Part shown: piece by piece, positions 34,801-44,057 of the stretch
Numbering within the stretch: position 1 is the first letter of the stretch
How the letters are laid out: each line of letters opens with the position of its first letter
Origin: Desulfovibrio sp.
GTDB taxonomy: Bacteria; Desulfobacterota; Desulfovibrionia; Desulfovibrionales; Desulfovibrionaceae
Assembly (NCBI RefSeq): GCF_019422935.1
Contig: NZ_JAHZCJ010000007.1
Span: forward strand, 153,021 to 217,020
Direction of reading: 5' to 3'
DNA: 64,000 nucleotides
Translations under genes and position numbers: made by a program
Notes under the pieces: generated by a model
Seen by the model: the letters and a program-made list of their open reading frames with translations, nothing else
What the model was told of the DNA's origin: nothing
Database searches by the model: none

Positions 34801-37800
34801 GAGCCTGTGATCTTCATCAGGCCGCCCACACCGTCTTCGTACACGTCCTTCTTGTCGCCAGCATTGTCAAGATCCACTATCGTGGCAGTGCCACCACCAC
34901 CGCCAAGGCCGGGGCCGTTGACGTTGATGACCAGTTCAATGGGTTTTTCAGCCACGGCATTGTATTCATCCCGCACATAGATGGTGAACTTTTCCGTGCC
35001 GGAGCCGAGGGCATCTCCCTTGAACGCTTCGGCATATCTGCCGTTGCGGTCAAGAATATACTGGTACGAGCCGTCAGGCTGAATAACAAGCGTACCGTAC
35101 TTGCCGTCAAACTGTTGCACTACAGGGCCGTTAACAATGCCGTCCTTGGTCGTGTCTTCCACGACAAAGAAGGTCAGCTTGTGCCCATTGTCCACATCGG
35201 TGACTATGGCCTTCTGATTAAGGTCGCCCCTTACCTCCAGATGGCCCCCCTTGCTGTTCCAACTGGCGGTTTCATCGCTGTCAACAAGCACCTGATTGCC
35301 AAATTTGCCGGTGAGAAAGTCGCTGACCGCCGCTTGCGCCTCAGTGGAAGACTTAAGAAAATCATCAAGCAATCCCAGGCGATCAAGCCCGCCCGCAAAA
35401 AGATTGGCCAACCACGACAAGCCCTTGCCGGGCACATAGTCATGAATAAACTCTTTTACCAAGGCGCTGTCAGCCACCAGAAAATCAACGGCAGCCGTGC
35501 CGCTGTGCAACGTGGTGAAGCCGCCGGTAAGTTTGCCCGCGTCAATTTGCACCACAGGTGCGTCATTGGTTCCGCGGATATTGACGATCAGGTTGTCGGT
35601 AACGGTTGCGTTTGCACCAAGGTTAGCACCGGTGTTAGTTCCGTCCGCGTTGTTTACCGTGGTCGCGGAATCGGCACTGACGGAAACGCGGATGCTCACG
35701 TTGTCCTTGGGTGTCAGCGGGTTCATGGTGTCTTCATTAACGGTAAAGGAATACACGCCGGTGCTGTTGTTCAGGGTCAGGCTGCCATAGCTTGTTGTAA
35801 TGGTGCCATTGCTGATGCTGCATTCTTCTGTGGTTGTTACGCCATTTTTGGTGATAGTTACGGTCACCTTGTTGTCGTTGTCCGCATCATTAAAGCGGAA
35901 GTTGCCGTAGTTGGTATTGTCCTTGTCATCAACTTTCAGCGTATGCCCAATAGCTTCGGGAAGCTTTTCCTCATTGGCGCCAAGATAGCGGTCACCTTCG
36001 CTGGTAAAATGCAGGTTGGCATTGGCGCTGTAATCCGCCTCGGTGGTAACGCCCGCTTCCGCACCGCTGGCCGTGGCGGAAGACGCATTCAGCGAACCCT
36101 CGTGGTTGGTTCCGTCAATGGTAACCTTCAGTTCCTTGATTTCGGAATAGGCCCCATGAGCATCCATGACGCGCACATAGAAGGTGTCGTAGCTCTTTTC
36201 GCCGCTGTTCAGCTTGGCCATCTTGTCGGTATCGGTGAGGTGATAGGTATATTCACCGGTTTTGCCGTTCAGCTCTATCCAGCCGTGGTCGCCCTTCATG
36301 ATCACATTGTCGCTGGAAAGGTTTTCTTTAGTATGACTGCCGTCTTCCACCAGCGAGTAGGTGAAACCGCTTTTGTCGTCCACATCTTCGGCGGTAAGCT
36401 TGCCTGTCAAGGTTAAGGTTGTTTCATTATCCTTGATATGCGTCTGCGACTCGTGAATGACAATCTCAGGCCTGTCGTTGGTGCCGTTGATGGTCAACTG
36501 CACATCAAAGGTGGGCGGTTTTGTGTCTTTGGTTCCCGTCACCGTAATGGTGAAGCCGTCCGAAAGCTTGCCGTTGTATTGCAGTTCCTGCACGGCATCG
36601 AGGGTATCAGTGGCCGAGAAGGTATAGCTGAAGGCAGGCATGGGGCCAGCAGAGAATTTGGCCTGTTCGTCTACCGTAAGGGCCTTGAAGTCAAAGGCGG
36701 TGATGTCCAGCCTTCCGTACTCCGTTGTGACGTACAGGTGCTTTACACCGTGAACCGTGGCCACTTCCCAGCCCGTGCCGGACGAGCCATCAGTCAGGGC
36801 AAGATGGTTGTTGATGTCAATAACGTTGCCACTGGTAGTAGTAATGGAGTAATGCAGTTTGGCGTCAGAGCCGGATTTTTCCAGCTCGGCCTGGTCCGTT
36901 GTGTCAACGTCAGTGGCGCCAATGTAGCCCTTGGCCGATGCGCGGGGCTGCTCGTTCTTGTACTGGGAATCTTCCGTGCGATCCTTGGTGGCGGGCTGCA
37001 CACCTTCCTCAATGGCGGCCTTGTCAGGCGTGAGCCACTTGGTATTGAGAGTGGTGGCATCGTTTTCGCCCTTGATGGTCACATTGATTGTGCTGTGGCC
37101 ATACGCGCCCTTGGGGTCAATGACCACCACGGGAATGCTGATAGTTTTGTCATAGTTGCCGTCCAGGCCCTGCACACTCTTGGAGTCATTATACAGCGTA
37201 AAGGTGTATTTGCCGTTTGAGGCGTCAATAGTAAGCTGGCCGTAGTAACCGTTGTGCCCGCCTGTGGGGGCTTCGGTGGTCAGCTCGCCGTCAGCCTTGA
37301 CGTACAGGGTTTGCGCAACGGGGGCGCTATCGGTCACCTCGGTCACAAGGCCGAACTTGAGATGGGCCTCTTCCCCGGTATCCACATCCTTACCCGTGAC
37401 CTGGCCCTTGATGGACGCGGGCACAGAGCCGGATTCGGTAATGATGCCGTTGCTGCTGCCGGTCCACTTTACCGTGTCAACCTTGGGCGCGTCGTTGGTT
37501 CCCACAATGTTGATGGTAATGGTGCTGTCAGCATAGCCACCCTTGCCGTCGTAAACGCGCACGGTAAACGTGTCCGGGTGAGTGGTTCCTTCGCCCAGGG
37601 CGTTGACCTTGTCGCTGCTCTTAGCAAGGGTGAAGGTGTATTTGCCAGTGGTCGGATCGAGCGAGAGCGTACCGTAGTCACTGGTGATTGATGCCTTTTC
37701 GGTGCTGCCGTCCCACAACTTGAACGTAAGCGTATCACCTTCGTGATCCTCGGCTGTCACAGTGCCTGTGGCTGTTGCCCTGTAGACGCCAGCGGCAGGC

Positions 37801-40800
37801 TGCGTTGTGAAATCGGGCGCACCCGTTTCCGGATCCACATCTCTATTTTCCCCGGCCACAAGCTTGGTAGAGGATGTCCCATCGGCCCACACACCATCAT
37901 CCTTAACGTAGGCAGAGGTAATGGTGATGCTATGGGGCGCATCGTTGCTGCCCTTGATTTTTCCTTCAACGGTTTGTGTTACATACGCACCGTGGTTATC
38001 CTGGGCCGCCATGGTGAATGAAAACGTCTTGTCTGTGGAGCCATCGCCCTTGAGTTCCTGCACCGCTTCGGAATTGTTGAACAAGTCCACAGTATACTTG
38101 CCACTCTGGTTAATGCTGACCTTGCCATAATAGTTCGCATCGCCATCATTGCCAGCTGCTGTAGTAAGCTTGATGCCACCCTCGCCGTCCTTGACGAGAT
38201 ACAGCACGCGGTAAAGCTTTGCACCGTCAAAATTGGCACTCTCGGTGCCGCCAAGGGCCAGGGAGTAGGTCAACTTGTCGCCGGCATCCACGTCCCCAGC
38301 CTTGAAGGATCCGATAATGTTTGCCGTGCCCGCAACATTGAAGCCCGTTTCCACAAGAGTATCGCCCGATGTGCCCCATGCGGCGGCGGACTTGATGGTG
38401 GGCGCTTCATTGCTGCCATTGACGGTAATCGTGATGGTCGGCACAGAGCTGCCCTGAACATTATAGCCTGTGCCGTCATGCACGGCGGGCGTGAAGGTGA
38501 GGTCAAGCGTGGCGCCTTCGCCCATTCTGTTGGCGGCGCTGTTGTCATTGGTGGTATTGACCAGTTCAAATTTGTAGGAGCCGTCCGTGCCCATGGTCAG
38601 CTTGCCGAGATAGCTATTATCGGTGGAGGCTGGTTCAGCTGTGGTATAGCCTGCCTTCCATGAGCTCGTGCCATCAGCATTTTTCGTATATTGGGCCGTT
38701 ACAAAAATGGTGGCGGCGCCCTGCGTAGTACCAAGTTGCAGGCTGTAGGTCAGGGTATCGCTTGCGCCGTGGCCGTCCACATCGTTGGCGGCAACACTGC
38801 CTGTGGCGGTGAGCACATGATCCGTTGTGAGGGTCGTGTTTTCAGCGTTAATCAGCGTATTGGTGCGCTCACCATTGAGGTACACGCCGTTTTCCTTCAC
38901 ACTGTGCGCGGCATTCCCGCTGGTGAACGTGGGCAGGTCGTTGGCACCCTTGATGGTCAGGTGGATATCCTGCTCCACATAACCGCCCACGGAATCCCGC
39001 ACCACCACTGGAACCGCAACCACAAGGGACGTCCAGTTGGTAGTACCGCTTGTATTGCTGCTCCCATTGTCCAGAGCCTGAACGCAATCGGCACTGTTGT
39101 TCAATTCAAAGGAATAGGTGGCCGAGGAGCTTTGGCCGTCATCCGCAGCTTTCCCCCCGGTGATGGTCAGCGTACCGTAGTAGTTGCCATCCGCCGGAGG
39201 CGCGGTGGACAGGCTGTACTGCAGCTTGCCCTCAGTATCCGTTCCGTTGGGAACCACATAGAGCGTACTCTCCATCTTGCTCTCATGGGCAAAGCCGAAG
39301 GCCAGAGTGGCGGCTTCGCCAGCGTCCACATCCTTGCCCATGATGGTTCCGGTGATTTTGTATTCGCCTTCGGAATTTTTAACATCTTCGGTGATGATGC
39401 CCGGCGTTGAAGCTCGCCACTGGTTGTCCGTCACCGAGGGCAGGTCATTGCTGCCCTTGATGGTCAGCTCAAGGTTGCCTATCGAACCGCCAGTGCGGAT
39501 GTCGGCGCTGCCGTCCGTTACGCCGTGGTTGTCCGTTACCGTGGGCCGCAGGGTCAGTGTGGCCTCCTTGCCCTCGGCCAGTTGGTTGGTCTTGTCGGCG
39601 TCGGAATCCAGCTTAAAGGTGTACTGCCCGGCTCCGGGGCCGCTGGTGGTCAGGGTCAGGGTGCCGCAGTCCGTAGTGATGGTGAGGAGAGTGCCCGACT
39701 GTGTCACGCCTGTGACTTCAATAGGGGTATTGGCCGCATCGGGCAGGTTGCCCAGCACGGAGCCTTTCGCAATTGCCGCGCCGCTCACATCCACAAAACC
39801 AAAGGTCAGTTGTGCGTCATGATCCGGATCCACAGCCGTGATGGTTCCGCTGACGGAAAGACGCTGTTGCCCCTCGTCCGTGCCGCTGGCTGTGATGGGA
39901 TTCAGTTCATCGCTGTTAAGCGCCTTGTCTGTCTTGTTGTCGTCACTGGGCTCGCCCTTGGCCCACACACCATCGTCCTTGACCGTGCCGTTCTGCACCC
40001 CTGTGATATCCGGCGCATCGTTGCTGCCGGTAATTACCACGTTGATGGGTTGGGTCACGGTATGGCCCTTGCCGTCATTGATGGAGAAGACGATGTTGTC
40101 GGCCTGCTTTTCGCCTTCGGCAAGGCTATCCGTGGGGCTGTAAGGATCCTGCTTGAGGGTGTAGGTATATTCAAAGGTGACATTGCTGCCGCCGCCCTTG
40201 GGCGTGATCACAAGCGTACCATAGTCGCTCGCAACCGTGGTGGGGCCAGCGGTGCTGACCGCTACAACCTTGCCGCCCATGCTCACAGTGGTGGTCAGGC
40301 TGTCGCCATCCGGGTCGGCCACAGAAAATGAACCGCTCTGGCTGACCACAGGCGCGGCGCTGGCGCTTTTGCCGTCCCACGCGGATTCCGTGAGGCCAAT
40401 GGCAATGGCTGCGCCGCCAGTGGACAACGTGGGCGCGGCATTGGCGAGAAAGGGCGAAGCGTAGGGATTGATATTCGGCTGGGTATCGCCGCCAAAACCA
40501 AGGCGGTAATCAAGACCGTCAAGGTGGTTTACGCCGTCTTCAAGTCCTGCGTTGGCAAAATCGCTGTATCTGCCGCTGCGGGTGGGCGAAGCTGAAGGCC
40601 CGGCGGCAGGGGCAAGGTCAGGCCCGAAGGCGCTGAAAAAATCCGCACCCGCAATGAGCTGACCGTCAACCTCAAATGAGGGGATGTCGTCCTTGTTGTA
40701 CTGGGTGTAAAAATTCTGCAATTCAATGGCTGCGCCATCGTCGAAACGGAAAAAAAGGCTGTCGGAGCCTTGCGGGCGTTCAATGCTGACCTGGTCAGCA

Positions 40801-40889
40801 GAAAAATCAAGAACCATGCGGGCATCGGGCGCGCTGGGGATAACGGCAGTCTGACCGGCGGAGGGGCGAACAAGCTTGATGTCTGCCAT
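31851..40889 (-). CDS. Giant VCBS-repeat/RTX adhesin secreted by a type I system
   Basis: A 3012-residue surface or secreted protein. Residues 1-97 form a beta-rich prefix (IKLVRPSAGQ ... LFFRFDDGAAIELQNF) ending in APAAG (P94-A95-A96-G97), a fit to the di-alanine site cut by LapG-type proteases. About 17 VCBS/cadherin-like units follow, each with a YGTL...GxYTYTLN core and ending near GTNDAP. A helical, non-repeat insertion (about residues 1780-1865) breaks the array. RTX nonapeptides (about 2794-2899) should bind calcium, and a C-terminal domain would hold the type I export signal. No signal peptide is present, as expected. The ABC exporter, membrane fusion protein and any LapD/LapG partner are not in the window. 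Codon use is like its neighbours. The role is probably attachment or biofilm. Confidence 0.92.
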   Translation of the reverse strand: MADIKLVRPSAGQTAVIPSAPDARMVLDFSADQVSIERPQGSDSLFFRFDDGAAIELQNFYTQYNKDDIPSFEVDGQLIAGADFFSAFGPDLAPAAGPSASPTRSGRYSDFANAGLEDGVNHLDGLDYRLGFGGDTQPNINPYASPFLANAAPTLSTGGAAIAIGLTESAWDGKSASAAPVVSQSGSFSVADPDGDSLTTTVSMGGKVVAVSTAGPTTVASDYGTLVITPKGGGSNVTFEYTYTLKQDPYSPTDSLAEGEKQADNIVFSINDGKGHTVTQPINVVITGSNDAPDITGVQNGTVKDDGVWAKGEPSDDNKTDKALNSDELNPITASGTDEGQQRLSVSGTITAVDPDHDAQLTFGFVDVSGAAIAKGSVLGNLPDAANTPIEVTGVTQSGTLLTITTDCGTLTLTTSGPGAGQYTFKLDSDADKTNQLAEGKEATLTLRPTVTDNHGVTDGSADIRTGGSIGNLELTIKGSNDLPSVTDNQWRASTPGIITEDVKNSEGEYKITGTIMGKDVDAGEAATLAFGFAHESKMESTLYVVPNGTDTEGKLQYSLSTAPPADGNYYGTLTITGGKAADDGQSSSATYSFELNNSADCVQALDNGSSNTSGTTNWTSLVVAVPVVVRDSVGGYVEQDIHLTIKGANDLPTFTSGNAAHSVKENGVYLNGERTNTLINAENTTLTTDHVLTATGSVAANDVDGHGASDTLTYSLQLGTTQGAATIFVTAQYTKNADGTSSWKAGYTTAEPASTDNSYLGKLTMGTDGSYKFELVNTTNDNSAANRMGEGATLDLTFTPAVHDGTGYNVQGSSVPTITITVNGSNEAPTIKSAAAWGTSGDTLVETGFNVAGTANIIGSFKAGDVDAGDKLTYSLALGGTESANFDGAKLYRVLYLVKDGEGGIKLTTAAGNDGDANYYGKVSINQSGKYTVDLFNNSEAVQELKGDGSTDKTFSFTMAAQDNHGAYVTQTVEGKIKGSNDAPHSITITSAYVKDDGVWADGTSSTKLVAGENRDVDPETGAPDFTTQPAAGVYRATATGTVTAEDHEGDTLTFKLWDGSTEKASITSDYGTLSLDPTTGKYTFTLAKSSDKVNALGEGTTHPDTFTVRVYDGKGGYADSTITINIVGTNDAPKVDTVKWTGSSNGIITESGSVPASIKGQVTGKDVDTGEEAHLKFGLVTEVTDSAPVAQTLYVKADGELTTEAPTGGHNGYYGQLTIDASNGKYTFTLYNDSKSVQGLDGNYDKTISIPVVVIDPKGAYGHSTINVTIKGENDATTLNTKWLTPDKAAIEEGVQPATKDRTEDSQYKNEQPRASAKGYIGATDVDTTDQAELEKSGSDAKLHYSITTTSGNVIDINNHLALTDGSSGTGWEVATVHGVKHLYVTTEYGRLDITAFDFKALTVDEQAKFSAGPMPAFSYTFSATDTLDAVQELQYNGKLSDGFTITVTGTKDTKPPTFDVQLTINGTNDRPEIVIHESQTHIKDNETTLTLTGKLTAEDVDDKSGFTYSLVEDGSHTKENLSSDNVIMKGDHGWIELNGKTGEYTYHLTDTDKMAKLNSGEKSYDTFYVRVMDAHGAYSEIKELKVTIDGTNHEGSLNASSATASGAEAGVTTEADYSANANLHFTSEGDRYLGANEEKLPEAIGHTLKVDDKDNTNYGNFRFNDADNDNKVTVTITKNGVTTTEECSISNGTITTSYGSLTLNNSTGVYSFTVNEDTMNPLTPKDNVSIRVSVSADSATTVNNADGTNTGANLGANATVTDNLIVNIRGTNDAPVVQIDAGKLTGGFTTLHSGTAAVDFLVADSALVKEFIHDYVPGKGLSWLANLFAGGLDRLGLLDDFLKSSTEAQAAVSDFLTGKFGNQVLVDSDETASWNSKGGHLEVRGDLNQKAIVTDVDNGHKLTFFVVEDTTKDGIVNGPVVQQFDGKYGTLVIQPDGSYQYILDRNGRYAEAFKGDALGSGTEKFTIYVRDEYNAVAEKPIELVINVNGPGLGGGGGTATIVDLDNAGDKKDVYEDGVGGLMKITGSVAADESNTKYDNGMYLVKDDGGKSSVISNDYGTITLLPDGTYTYTLNNDHPAVQGLGKDEKLPQYFKVINGAGEERLITIIIHGTNDVPYLTSKDPELSMHQGETGGWDKAEVEGSFTATDRDVIDRDSLSLVDKDGNTLSGAGTNATPYIVHGEHGEYHIWKETTQDGQTKFSYTYTLNNTATNYDGAASDKVTFLIADGHGGTVEKSLTVDLSAENAKPTLTNAAATHEVVEDSNDGVPLVSATVPATDGDAAHLGGSSALSYAIEGDSGTGMYQGKYGTLFLTADGTYTYKLNNNDPRVQALGAGEKLTDEQFTIKVSDNGRGNDTPKSSDFTVNITVSGTNDAPSITLHEADGTGAAGSGAALYITEGDMASVSGQARVYDVDTYDTHTYAIKSSEEDGDTVYAKKNSDGAWKQCKASEHGTAIGTFEIGTDGKYTFTLSKDADALAHGDKVVLNAIVTVTDNSGVTTSNSATAKVQVTVTGTNTAPVIEKFTDIILEDVAATAGSPYTAPTLTGSIYATDADALEGEKLSYFIKSGNNNVTQLSNTYGTLKLDATTGEYTFTLNNDGVKLLRSLGQDKSLDSITAADFAFTLVAKDKYGAEGEKTLHIDLAGVNDAPVATSGTFGTANGQLHAIDPDTGDTIDSYALQKDAAYGHVVVSDDGHYNYDLNIHSEQELDALQHHLSGSGDTWATSFTDSFMFTATDNHKLTSAPGTASLAFDVTVKEEDGGHHVDITTGGETSHLLFGSNSADYLDASSETQNHILYGGGGDDILQGGSGDDILYGGTGHNELYGEGGNDTLYAGNDGDHLYGGAGNDHLYGGAGNDHLYGGDGNDFLDGGAGNNVLYGGAGNNVLVFHQGDTIDGGTATGLNVLINHSTENLDSLLADPSQVKNVSVSIQDGAQTGDGTDSLTDMNALINAGIKMGTDSISLDSSQWTKGDDGKTFTNTSHDLVITTTADIQVTDHAADKQEFILKNS
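32195..32510 (-). repeat. RTX nonapeptide repeats in the adhesin gene
   Basis: About ten GGxGxDxLx-type units such as LYGGAGNDH. Two neighbouring units encoding DHLYGGAGN are almost identical in DNA (around 32311-32370), pointing to recent tandem duplication. Family knowledge: these form calcium-bound parallel beta rolls that fold after export. Confidence 0.9.
32600..40450 (-). repeat. VCBS domain array in the adhesin gene
   Basis: About 17 diverged units of roughly 110-190 residues, each with a YGTL/YGKL strand, a YTFTLN or YTYTLN strand and an end of the type ITGSNDAP. Units differ widely in sequence, so the array is old, unlike the RTX block. Coordinates are approximate. Confidence 0.85.
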
Positions 40890-41580
40890 GGGAATACCTT
40901 CTTTTTACTGGGCATTACAAAAACACCCGGTTGAACACGCAAAACGGCATAAGCCGCAAAAACGGCACTCGCGTGTTTGCGGAAAACAGGCGCCAATGCG
41001 CCGCAATGATTGGGAGTAAAGAAGGGTAAACCTTCGCGAATAAAAAGGAAAAACGCCCAGCAGCAACGCTGCCGACAGCCCTTTTTATCGACACACCGGA
41101 ACCCGAAGCAGGTTCGGCGTAGTAGTCGTGTCTAAGAGAGGCCTTAGGGTCGGCCTCCGCCAACTGGCCCGCGCACATACGGCTGCTGCCGCCGCGCGTG
41201 ATACCCAGCTCTGGCAAAGCTACTTTGCCGTGGTTTGCAAGGAGATGTCAAGCAGCCCGTATATATCTCCCCCGCCGGGGCAAAATATTTTTCGTTGCGA
41301 CGAGCGCCTGCCAAGCAGTGATTTTCAACATTATTTCTGACCACACCGCTTGGTTGACCAAATTGCCAAAACTGCACTTTGCACACAACCTCTCTATAAT
41401 ATTGATTACTATCATATATAAAATAATAGCATACAATACCATATATCATTTACTCTTGAAATTTTTTTTGTACGATACTCTATAATAAATCAGAAAAATG
41501 CCGAATGGAACTCTAGCCATAAGCGTTCCCCCAATGCTTACAAACACACAGCCAACCACGTCCCTGACGCGGAGGGGAAA
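40890..41580. other. Long intergenic region between adhesin and chemoreceptor
   Basis: 691 bases between divergent genes, with no supported reading frame. The adhesin side is GC-rich and has inverted repeats: GGCAAAG-CTA-CTTTGCC near 41213-41229, GAACC...GGTTC near 41100-41115, and GCAGC-AAC-GCTGC near 41062-41074 next to a T-rich run. This fits a long structured adhesin leader. The chemoreceptor side (41330-41500) is AT-rich and holds two TATAAT boxes (41393-41398 and 41481-41486), the second 19 bases after TTGAAA. No standard c-di-GMP riboswitch motif was recognised. Confidence 0.5.
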
Positions 41581-43359
41581 ATGATTAAGCTCTCGACTAT
41601 GCAAAAATTATTCGGTCTGTCGCTGATTCTTTCATTGTTTACTGTTGCTGTAGGTATGTATGCCGTAAGCAATCTTAGCAGGCTATCAGATGACATTGAC
41701 ACCCTTTATAGCATGCACGTCAAAGGGCTTGATGCCGCCCGTGCAATGAATATCAGTGCCCTCAGAATTCTCCGTGAAGAAAAAAATATTATCCTGACCA
41801 ATGAGGATGCAGAAATTCAGCGATATCTTGATGTTCTTGCAAAAGAACGCAAAGTGTTTGAAGGCATGATGCAAACTCTGCCCAAGTATTTCACCTCGGG
41901 CGAAGGCAAGGCTTTGTGCAGTAAAGTATTGCAATCTGCTCAGACGTGGCTTGCCGTACATGATAAAGTTGTCGAACTCGGTAAAACGAGCGATGCCGCA
42001 TTGAACGAGCAGGCGCAAAAGCTTTCCACTACCCAGGCACGACAAACAATGGCGGCAATGGCGCAAGACATCCAGAAGATTGTTGATTTCAAGCTCATGC
42101 GCACAGATCAGTTGAACGAAAGCAGCACGCGCATGTATGAAACCTCACGCCTCATCACCATTATTGGCATCATTGCCTCTGTGCTGGTGGGCCTTGGGCT
42201 GGGCTTTACTATGGCCCGCAACATGCTGCGCCAGTTGGGCGACGAACCGGCCTCGCTTTCAAAGCTGGCCCTGGCAATCGCCAGCGGCGATCTGGACGCG
42301 CGCTTTGACCCGGCCCGCACAGAGCAAGGCGTATTTGGAGCCATGAAGAACATGGTGACCACGCTGAAGACCAAAATAGCCGAAGCCGAGCAAAAAGGCC
42401 TCGAGGCAGCCGAAGAGTCAAAAAAAGCCCAGCAGGCGACCCTTGAGGCGGAAGCTGCCCGCAAACAGGCCGAACGGGCCAAGGCCGAGGGCATGTTGCA
42501 GGCCGCCCGCCAGCTTGAAAGCGTTGTGGGCATTGTCAACACCGCCTCCGAGCAGCTTTCCGCCCAGATTGAGCAGTCCAGCCGGGGCGCAGACGAGCAG
42601 TCAAGCCGCGTGCGTGAAACCGCCACAGCCATGGAAGAAATGAACGCCACCGTGCTTGAAGTGGCCCGCAACGCCCAACAGGCGGCGGATGCCTCCTCCC
42701 AGACCAAGCAAAAGGCCCTTGAAGGTTCCAATATCGTCAGCGATGCGGTCAAGGGCATTGAAACTGTCCGAAATCAGTCGCTGGCCATCAAGGAAGACAT
42801 GAATGCCCTTGGCAAACAGGCTGAAGGCATTGGACAGGTCATGAACGTGATCGCCGACATTGCTGACCAGACAAACCTGCTGGCCCTCAATGCGGCCATT
42901 GAGGCAGCCCGCGCGGGCGATGCCGGGCGTGGGTTTGCCGTGGTTGCTGACGAAGTGCGCAAACTGGCGGAAAAAACCATGTCCGCCACGCAGGAGGTCG
43001 GGCAGGCAATCCGCGATATTCAGGAAGGCACCCGCAAGAATATTGAAAACGTGGACAAGTCGGCGACGTCTATTGAAAGCGCCACCACCCTTTCTGTAAA
43101 ATCAGGCGATTCCCTGCAACAGATTCTCACCCTTGTGGAACACGTGAACGACCAGGTGCAGTCCATCGCCACAGCCAGTGAGCAGCAGTCAGCCGCCAGT
43201 GAGGAAATCAACCAGTCTGTGGAGCAGGTGGCGACTATTTCTGCTGAAACCGCCCAGGCCATGGAGCAGGCCTCGCGCGCCGTTTCCGAATTGCTGGAGC
43301 AATCGCAAGTACTGCAAGGCCTTATCTCTGAAATGAAGGCTCAGGGCCAAGCCGCATAG
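41581..43359 (+). CDS. Methyl-accepting chemotaxis protein, four-helix-bundle sensor
   Basis: A 592-residue chemoreceptor. The first membrane helix is at residues 8-30. The periplasmic part (31-190) is helical with the 4HB_MCP look ([12 protein letters not shown]). The second membrane helix is at about 194-216, followed by HAMP ([22 protein letters not shown]) and a cytoplasmic coiled coil with the hairpin-tip signature [43 protein letters not shown]. There is no C-terminal CheR-binding pentapeptide. The ligand is unknown. Its signalling half is almost identical to that of the receptor at 44058-46295. A short GC hairpin with a T tail closes the transcript. Confidence 0.95.
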   Translation: MIKLSTMQKLFGLSLILSLFTVAVGMYAVSNLSRLSDDIDTLYSMHVKGLDAARAMNISALRILREEKNIILTNEDAEIQRYLDVLAKERKVFEGMMQTLPKYFTSGEGKALCSKVLQSAQTWLAVHDKVVELGKTSDAALNEQAQKLSTTQARQTMAAMAQDIQKIVDFKLMRTDQLNESSTRMYETSRLITIIGIIASVLVGLGLGFTMARNMLRQLGDEPASLSKLALAIASGDLDARFDPARTEQGVFGAMKNMVTTLKTKIAEAEQKGLEAAEESKKAQQATLEAEAARKQAERAKAEGMLQAARQLESVVGIVNTASEQLSAQIEQSSRGADEQSSRVRETATAMEEMNATVLEVARNAQQAADASSQTKQKALEGSNIVSDAVKGIETVRNQSLAIKEDMNALGKQAEGIGQVMNVIADIADQTNLLALNAAIEAARAGDAGRGFAVVADEVRKLAEKTMSATQEVGQAIRDIQEGTRKNIENVDKSATSIESATTLSVKSGDSLQQILTLVEHVNDQVQSIATASEQQSAASEEINQSVEQVATISAETAQAMEQASRAVSELLEQSQVLQGLISEMKAQGQAA

Positions 43360-43436
43360 ATAGAGCTGCTGCTTTGCACCGTGCAGAATCGCCTGTTGCA
43401 ACCACCGGTCTCCGGCTTTGCAGACACCTTTCGGAC

Positions 43437-43460
43437 AAACCCCGCTTTGCGGGGTTTATC
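43437..43460 (+). terminator. Terminator of the first chemoreceptor
   Basis: A perfect 9-base stem AAACCCCGC/GCGGGGTTT with a TTT loop, then TTTATCC, 78 bases after the stop. The rest of 43461-43910 is AT-rich and has no supported gene. Confidence 0.75.
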
Positions 43461-43912
43461 CAGCCACTGGCGGCATGACTGCGAGTTAAGGTGAAAAAAC
43501 TCGCTCACCCTATGCTTTCACACATCAGGGGTGCGGCCTGCACCCACATTCCTGCCATTTTGATATGGTCACCCATTCAAGCGCCATTTTTTTCGGCGCT
43601 TTTTGCTTTGGTGGCCCGCCTTCTTCTGATGCCGCAACACCTCGCGATACAAAAACGCGCCACAATGCCACAGCAGATTAATCCACAAATGTTAAAATCA
43701 TTTTGCTGTTAAGTGTTATGCCACTACTATAGAGATTCTACATTCACAACATTTTTTCCAACTTTCAAATCTACATTTACTCCAAACAAAAATTTAATTT
43801 ATCCATTTTTATTAAACAAGTTAATTATAAATACGATTCAGTTAATTTTTTTTACACACCCACACAACCAGATTAAGTCAATTACATTCTTTACAAGCCA
43901 TATTCTTCGCTC

Positions 43913-43939
43913 TAATCTTATTACATAATCAGCCGATAA
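43913..43939 (+). promoter_or_regulatory. Sigma-28 (FliA) type promoter of the second chemoreceptor
   Basis: The -10 element GCCGATAA (43932-43939) is a perfect match; 11 bases upstream TAATCTTA matches TAAAGTTT at 5 of 8. It lies 118 bases before the preferred ATG of the receptor. Sigma-28 control is usual for chemoreceptors of motile bacteria. Confidence 0.7.
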
Positions 43940-44057
43940 GTTAGTTGAATGCAGATTCATATTGGTTGAACGCTCAATAAATAATAATTTTGTTCATAGC
44001 ATAGAGGTACAATCCTGTGCCGATCTTTCGGCGCCAATCTCAGGGGGGCAAGGACTT

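Noticed and set aside
32157..34802. 881-codon open frame on the plus strand opposite the adhesin gene
   Set aside because: It mirrors the repeat-rich adhesin frame, has no ribosome site and no recognisable domain; long antisense frames are common in GC-rich genes.
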